From an uncultured Clostridia bacterium (lineage in GTDB: Bacteria > Bacillota > Clostridia > TANB77 > CAG-465), in contig CAKPAG010000022.1 of assembly GCA_934132895.1 (NCBI GenBank), positions 1-8,827 on the forward strand: a stretch of 8,827 nucleotides of DNA. Reading direction: 5' to 3'. The translations under genes were made by a program, and so were the position numbers. The notes under the pieces were generated by a model that did no database searches, was not told the origin of the DNA, and saw only the letters and a program-made list of their open reading frames with translations. This document shows positions 6,761 through 8,827 of the stretch, one piece after another (the first letter of the stretch is position 1; each line of letters starts with the position of its first letter).

Positions 6761-6769
6761 TCTCCTTTA
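6761..6769 (-). promoter_or_regulatory. Ribosome binding site overlapping the nucleotidase stop codon
   Basis: Minus strand TAAAGGAGA: the first three bases are the stop codon of the nucleotidase-like gene, and AAAGGAGA serves the next gene. This decides the short start at 6753 and implies translational coupling by ribosomes ending on the first cistron. Confidence 0.75.
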
Positions 6770-7426
6770 TATAACGTCCTTTGTAAGCTCAAATACATTT
6801 TTACTTTCATCTTTCCAAAAATTATACGCATTTGCATGTATATCTCGATAGTATATATGGTATAAAAGTTCATACCAGTCATTTACTCGAGTTATGCTTT
6901 TATTTCTTAACTCTTCAAATGGTATATCCTTGTTATGGTGTCTTGTAAATAAGATTTTCCTGTTTGTTACTTCTCCCTGCAAATTTGAAAGTAAGTCATC
7001 AACCTGGAAATCTACACCTTTAAAATTATTTTTAGAAGTGGTAAAAATATATTTGTGTGGATCTATATATGGAAATGCTCTATATAAAAAGTCATATTTT
7101 CTTTTAAAGAAAATACCGGATTTCTCCTCTAAACCTTTTACAATGCATGAAGAACATAAATACACATCCATACACCGGTTTAATATAGGCATAATTTCTT
7201 TTACGCCTTGCATTAGTCTACAATTTTTATATAAATCGTATGAAACAAGAAATTTACGATATTCTTTTAACTCATCATTATTAAAAACTTCTTCATCAAA
7301 GAAATAAGTTGCAAATTCATCTTCAGTATAATTTGTGCCTTTAAATTTATTTATCGCATCTAAAAAGGCTCCATCAACTATTACATCATCAACATCAATC
7401 AAGATTTTTGATTTTTTATTATTCAT
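6767..7426 (-). CDS. HAD-superfamily 5'(3')-deoxyribonucleotidase-like protein
   Basis: Probably a cytoplasmic HAD phosphatase that removes phosphate from nucleotides; exact substrate unknown. The best fit is the NT5C/5'(3')-deoxyribonucleotidase group. Motif I is I-L-I-D-V-D-D-V with nucleophile D11 and acid/base D13. Motif II is the Ser in YLCSS (92/93). Motif III is probably K132 in TTSKNNFKG. Motif IV is the V-D-D at 142-144. The spacing of SKN..KG..F-Q-V-D-D before L-S-N-L matches that group's lysine and metal-binding acid region. The insert between motifs I and II (about 20-85) forms the small helical cap. At 219 residues it is slightly longer than typical (about 180-200). The start ATG has GGAGGT six bases upstream. 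It is the first gene of a two-gene unit with a perfect-consensus promoter. Family is likely; substrate specificity is inference. Confidence 0.82.
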   Translation of the reverse strand: MNNKKSKILIDVDDVIVDGAFLDAINKFKGTNYTEDEFATYFFDEEVFNNDELKEYRKFLVSYDLYKNCRLMQGVKEIMPILNRCMDVYLCSSCIVKGLEEKSGIFFKRKYDFLYRAFPYIDPHKYIFTTSKNNFKGVDFQVDDLLSNLQGEVTNRKILFTRHHNKDIPFEELRNKSITRVNDWYELLYHIYYRDIHANAYNFWKDESKNVFELTKDVI

Positions 7427-7475
7427 ACTATTACCTCCATTAATTAACTTTAGTTTATATATTTTATACAGTAAT

Positions 7476-7504
7476 ATTATACAATTTTTACTTTGTTATG
7501 TCAA
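7476..7504 (-). promoter_or_regulatory. Perfect-consensus promoter of the nucleotidase/unknown operon
   Basis: Minus strand: TTGACA (7499-7504), exactly 17 bases, TATAAT (7476-7481). Both hexamers and the spacer are ideal, so constitutive strong transcription is expected unless a repressor acts. The leader of about 43 nt is AT-rich with no clear structure. Confidence 0.93.
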
Positions 7505-7545
7505 GGAAAAGTTAGATTTTCATTTGTTTGATTATAACTTTATAA

Positions 7546-7573
7546 AATGAAAGCCGGCAATTACACCGGCTTT
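7546..7573 (-). terminator. Intrinsic terminator of the HIT-protein gene
   Basis: Minus strand: AAAGCCGG (7566-7573), 8-nt loop, CCGGCTTT (7550-7557), then CATTTTAT. This is a compact GC-rich stem, a perfect 8-pair inverted repeat, with a U-rich tail. It lies 44 bases after the HIT stop codon and upstream of the next promoter. Confidence 0.85.
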
Positions 7574-7616
7574 ATCTATTATTATTTATTAAATATTTAA
7601 GTTTTACTGCTATAAA

Positions 7617-8129
7617 TTAATCAACAAATATTTCTTCAAAATATTCTTTTATATTATCTGCAGTATCTAGAATTCTCTTAATTATCTTTTTATTCTTCTT
7701 CACGTTTTCTTTAACATATTCAAATGCTGGTTTAATACCATCAATACCTTCTCCAAATTTCTTTTGAAGCCAAATATAATTTGGATATATCCATATATGA
7801 AAATGGCCAGATTTTTCCTCCTGTATTAATGTAACCTTCTGAACAATGTTTAAATCTTTTAACGCTTTTTCAGAATAATAGAGAATTTCAGATATTTCTT
7901 CTCTTTCTTCTTTAGTACATTCTGAAAATGATCTAACATGTCTTTTTGTACTTAAGATTAGAAAACCAGGGAGTGGAATCTCAGGATCTATAGCAAGTAT
8001 AACATGTATACCGTTATAGATTATTCCAGCTGGAATTTCTAAGTCTCCATTTGCTATACCACATCCCATACACTCAAAATTTAAGTCTTTTCCTAAGAAA
8101 TCTTTTACTGTTTTTGTTTTATCACTCAC
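7617..8129 (-). CDS. HIT-domain (histidine triad) protein
   Basis: Histidine triad proteins bind nucleotides and usually hydrolyse or transfer nucleoside monophosphate groups (Hint, Fhit, GalT relatives). The 170-residue protein has the HIT order. A Cys pair comes first (C20/C23, FECMGCGIANGDLEIP), at the spot of the C-x-x-C seen at the start of many bacterial HIT proteins. Then HVILAIDPEIPLPGFLILSTKRHV (about 42-65) matches the VIFDP..PGH.LV.PKRH core, and HFHIWIYP (109-116) is the triad. H109 and H111 are kept, H111 being the expected nucleophile, but the third triad position is Trp113. A Lys-rich helical tail follows (about 130-170). The start is GTG, set by GGAGGT; no ATG lies in frame nearby. 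It is monocistronic, with its own promoter and terminator. The substrate cannot be told from the sequence. Confidence 0.85.
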   Translation of the reverse strand: MSDKTKTVKDFLGKDLNFECMGCGIANGDLEIPAGIIYNGIHVILAIDPEIPLPGFLILSTKRHVRSFSECTKEEREEISEILYYSEKALKDLNIVQKVTLIQEEKSGHFHIWIYPNYIWLQKKFGEGIDGIKPAFEYVKENVKKNKKIIKRILDTADNIKEYFEEIFVD

Positions 8130-8141
8130 ATTACTACCTCC
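8129..8141 (-). promoter_or_regulatory. HIT-gene ribosome binding site with overlapping ATG/GTG starts
   Basis: GGAGGT (8136-8141) is six bases from the GTG start (8127-8129). An ATG at 8129-8131 overlaps in ATGTG but is out of frame and followed directly by a stop (ATG TGA). The GTG frame has no upstream start before it closes, so GTG is the only reasonable start. Confidence 0.7.
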
Positions 8142-8157
8142 ATTATTTAATATTGGT

Positions 8158-8175
8158 TATGTATTATCATACATA
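8158..8175. promoter_or_regulatory. Dyad at the HIT-gene transcription start
   Basis: TATGTAT (8158-8164) and ATACATA (8169-8175) form a perfect 7-base inverted repeat around four bases. The expected start of transcription (about 8172) lies in one arm. It could be an operator, or nothing more than an AT-rich palindrome; an RNA hairpin would lose part of one arm. Confidence 0.35.
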
Positions 8176-8178
8176 GAT

Positions 8179-8207
8179 ATTATACTATTTTAAAATGATT
8201 ATGTCAA
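8179..8207 (-). promoter_or_regulatory. Perfect-consensus promoter of the HIT-protein gene
   Basis: Minus strand: TTGACA (8202-8207), 17 bases, TATAAT (8179-8184). Both hexamers and the spacing are ideal. The leader is about 42 nt. It resembles the nucleotidase promoter, sharing TTGACATAA and TATAATAT. Confidence 0.93.
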
Positions 8208-8263
8208 CACATTGCTGATTTATCAATTTGTAGTAATAATTAATTTCCAGTGTTACATCTATA

Positions 8264-8308
8264 ATAACAAATAAAGGTCGGTAAAATTTAACAGCCTTTA
8301 TTCGTTAT
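8264..8308 (+). terminator. Hairpin with a plus-strand T-run
   Basis: ATAACAAATAAAGG (8264-8277) and CCTTTATTCGTTAT (8295-8308) pair over 14 positions with one mismatch, around a 17-nt loop. The plus strand continues with a run of T (8308-8314), as in an intrinsic terminator. No plus-strand gene is seen to feed it. In the minus direction it follows the decayed frame but lacks a good U-run, so it may be a remnant or bidirectional. Confidence 0.4.
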
Positions 8309-8330
8309 TTTTTTACATTTCAGAAAATTC

Positions 8331-8604
8331 TTAAACAAAATTTGCAAGTTTTGATATAGCATTTTTAAAAATATCATCTGGAGTTATGCAAGAAGCCATT
8401 GTTATTTCTATATCAAGTGTTTAACTTTCTTCACCTTTTTCATAATTAACATATATCTTTGTATCATTTGTTACATTTTTTTGTTTTTATAATTCGTTCT
8501 AAACAATTTGCTAAAACTAATCCATATCCAACTTTAATATTTTTAATCAGATATCTAGCAGTTTTGTTATCTGCATACAAAAATATTACTTTTATTTTAT
8601 TCAT
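8331..8604 (-). pseudogene. Decayed small reading frame (about 90 residues)
   Basis: On the minus strand a frame opens with ATG at 8602-8604 (MNKIKVIFLYADNK...). It runs 46 codons to a TGA (about 8464) that follows a run of seven A (8476-8482). Dropping one A from that run continues into NVTNDTKIYVNYEKGEES, an in-frame TAA (about 8406), and then TLDIEITMASCITPDDIF, ending at TAA 8331. The pieces read like ordinary protein, so this looks like one gene broken by a +1 slip in an A-run and a nonsense change. There is no good ribosome binding site before the ATG. I do not recognise the family. It may also be chance AT-rich sequence, but the alternating charged and hydrophobic composition argues against that. 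Confidence 0.5.
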
Positions 8605-8725
8605 TCATTTTCTAATTAGTTGTTTCAGATATAATATGCATTAAATATATAAATGTATATAAAAAAATAGTGACAGATAGTTAAATATCTATTACTATAT
8701 TATATTTTAAGTTTAAATAAATAGC
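8605..8725. other. AT-rich gene-free stretch beside tRNA-Asn
   Basis: These 121 bases are very rich in A and T and contain no open frame with a ribosome binding site on either strand. The only structure I see is the imperfect hairpin at 8661-8698. Together with the decayed frame (8331-8604) and the hairpin region (8208-8330) it makes up about 500 bases without an intact gene. Confidence 0.6.
8661..8698 (-). terminator. Possible second terminator downstream of tRNA-Asn
   Basis: Minus strand: ATAGT-AAT-AGATA (8686-8698), 6-nt loop, TATCT-GTC-ACTAT (8667-8679). It forms an imperfect stem of about 12 pairs, followed by seven T (8661-8667). Few G-C pairs make it weak. It could back up the stronger terminator upstream. 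Confidence 0.4.
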
Positions 8726-8749
8726 AAAAAAGCCAGATAAACTGGCTTT
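8726..8749 (-). terminator. Intrinsic terminator of tRNA-Asn
   Basis: Minus strand: AAAGCCAG (8742-8749), 5-nt loop, CTGGCTTT (8729-8736), then more T (six in a row, 8726-8731, shared with the stem). It lies three bases after the tRNA CCA end and closes the tRNA transcript. Confidence 0.92.
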
Positions 8750-8752
8750 AAG

Positions 8753-8827
8753 TGGCTCCTCCAGTTGGACTCGAACCAACGACCCTGCGGTTAACAGCCG
8801 CATGCTCTACCAACTGAGCTATAGAGG
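8753..8827 (-). tRNA. tRNA-Asn(GUU), missing its first base at the window edge
   Basis: The minus strand folds as a standard 76-nt tRNA. The D arm is GCTCAGTTGGTAGAGC, the anticodon stem is TGCGG/CCGCA around CTGTTAA (8791-8797), and the T arm is GTTGG-TTCGAGT-CCAAC. The acceptor stem CCTCTA pairs with TGGAGG (one T-G pair), then A, discriminator G and an encoded CCA (8753-8755). The anticodon GTT (8793-8795) reads AAC/AAU. The window holds 75 of 76 bases; the missing first base should be T to pair with the A. Confidence 0.97.

Noticed and set aside
6754..6882. Longer N-terminus (43 extra residues) for the 115-residue protein.
   Set aside because: It lies inside the nucleotidase-like gene and lacks a ribosome binding site, while a good one precedes the ATG at 6753.
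102..8129. Possible UGA reassignment, since none of the eleven intact genes ends in UGA.
   Set aside because: Eleven stops in an AT-rich genome are too few. Trp is encoded by UGG throughout and no gene reads through UGA.
8459..8644. Plus-strand hydrophobic 61-codon frame, considered as a small membrane toxin.
   Set aside because: It runs antisense to the decayed minus-strand frame and has no ribosome binding site. Its hydrophobic look follows from the T-rich plus strand.

Overview
The window is about 30% G+C. Every gene I can support lies on the minus strand and is preceded by a strong GGAGG-like Shine-Dalgarno site. Several promoters are close to the sigma-70/sigma-A consensus and the terminators are intrinsic hairpins with U-tracts. 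Together with SepF, DivIVA and an FtsEX-peptidase operon, this points to a low-GC Gram-positive bacterium (Bacillota), most likely a clostridial lineage. The sequence alone does not allow a genus. The stop codons of the intact genes are UAA (nine) and UAG (two); none is UGA.

In transcription order (high to low coordinates), the window opens with tRNA-Asn(GUU), which lacks only its first base, and its terminator. A gene-poor, very AT-rich stretch follows (about 8150-8725). It holds a decayed small reading frame and two hairpins. Next comes a monocistronic HIT-domain protein with a consensus promoter and its own terminator. After it is a two-gene unit with another perfect-consensus promoter: a HAD-type 5'(3')-deoxyribonucleotidase-like protein and a closely coupled 115-residue protein of unknown function, ended by a terminator. 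Then come a 91-residue single-span membrane protein of unknown function and ruvA with its own promoter. No ruvB follows.

The lower half is a cell-division and cell-wall block. A promoter drives ftsE-ftsX-M23 peptidase, i.e. the FtsEX ABC transporter followed by a secreted coiled-coil endopeptidase whose zinc ligands are all present. By analogy with FtsEX-PcsB, FtsEX-CwlO and FtsEX-EnvC, the transporter probably gates that hydrolase from across the membrane. A second promoter drives sepF and, through a terminator-like hairpin, a short DivIVA-domain protein. SepF would tether FtsZ to the membrane and DivIVA would mark septum or pole. Finally prfA (release factor 1) is transcribed from its own promoter.

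I found no mobile element, CRISPR array, phage gene or obviously new multi-gene system. The most unusual points are: two genes whose GTG starts overlap an out-of-frame AUG with an almost immediate stop; an attenuator-like terminator whose U-run abuts the divIVA ribosome binding site; an FtsEX-linked hydrolase that looks catalytically competent; a HIT protein with Trp in place of the third His; the nucleotidase/unknown pair; and the decayed gene near the tRNA.
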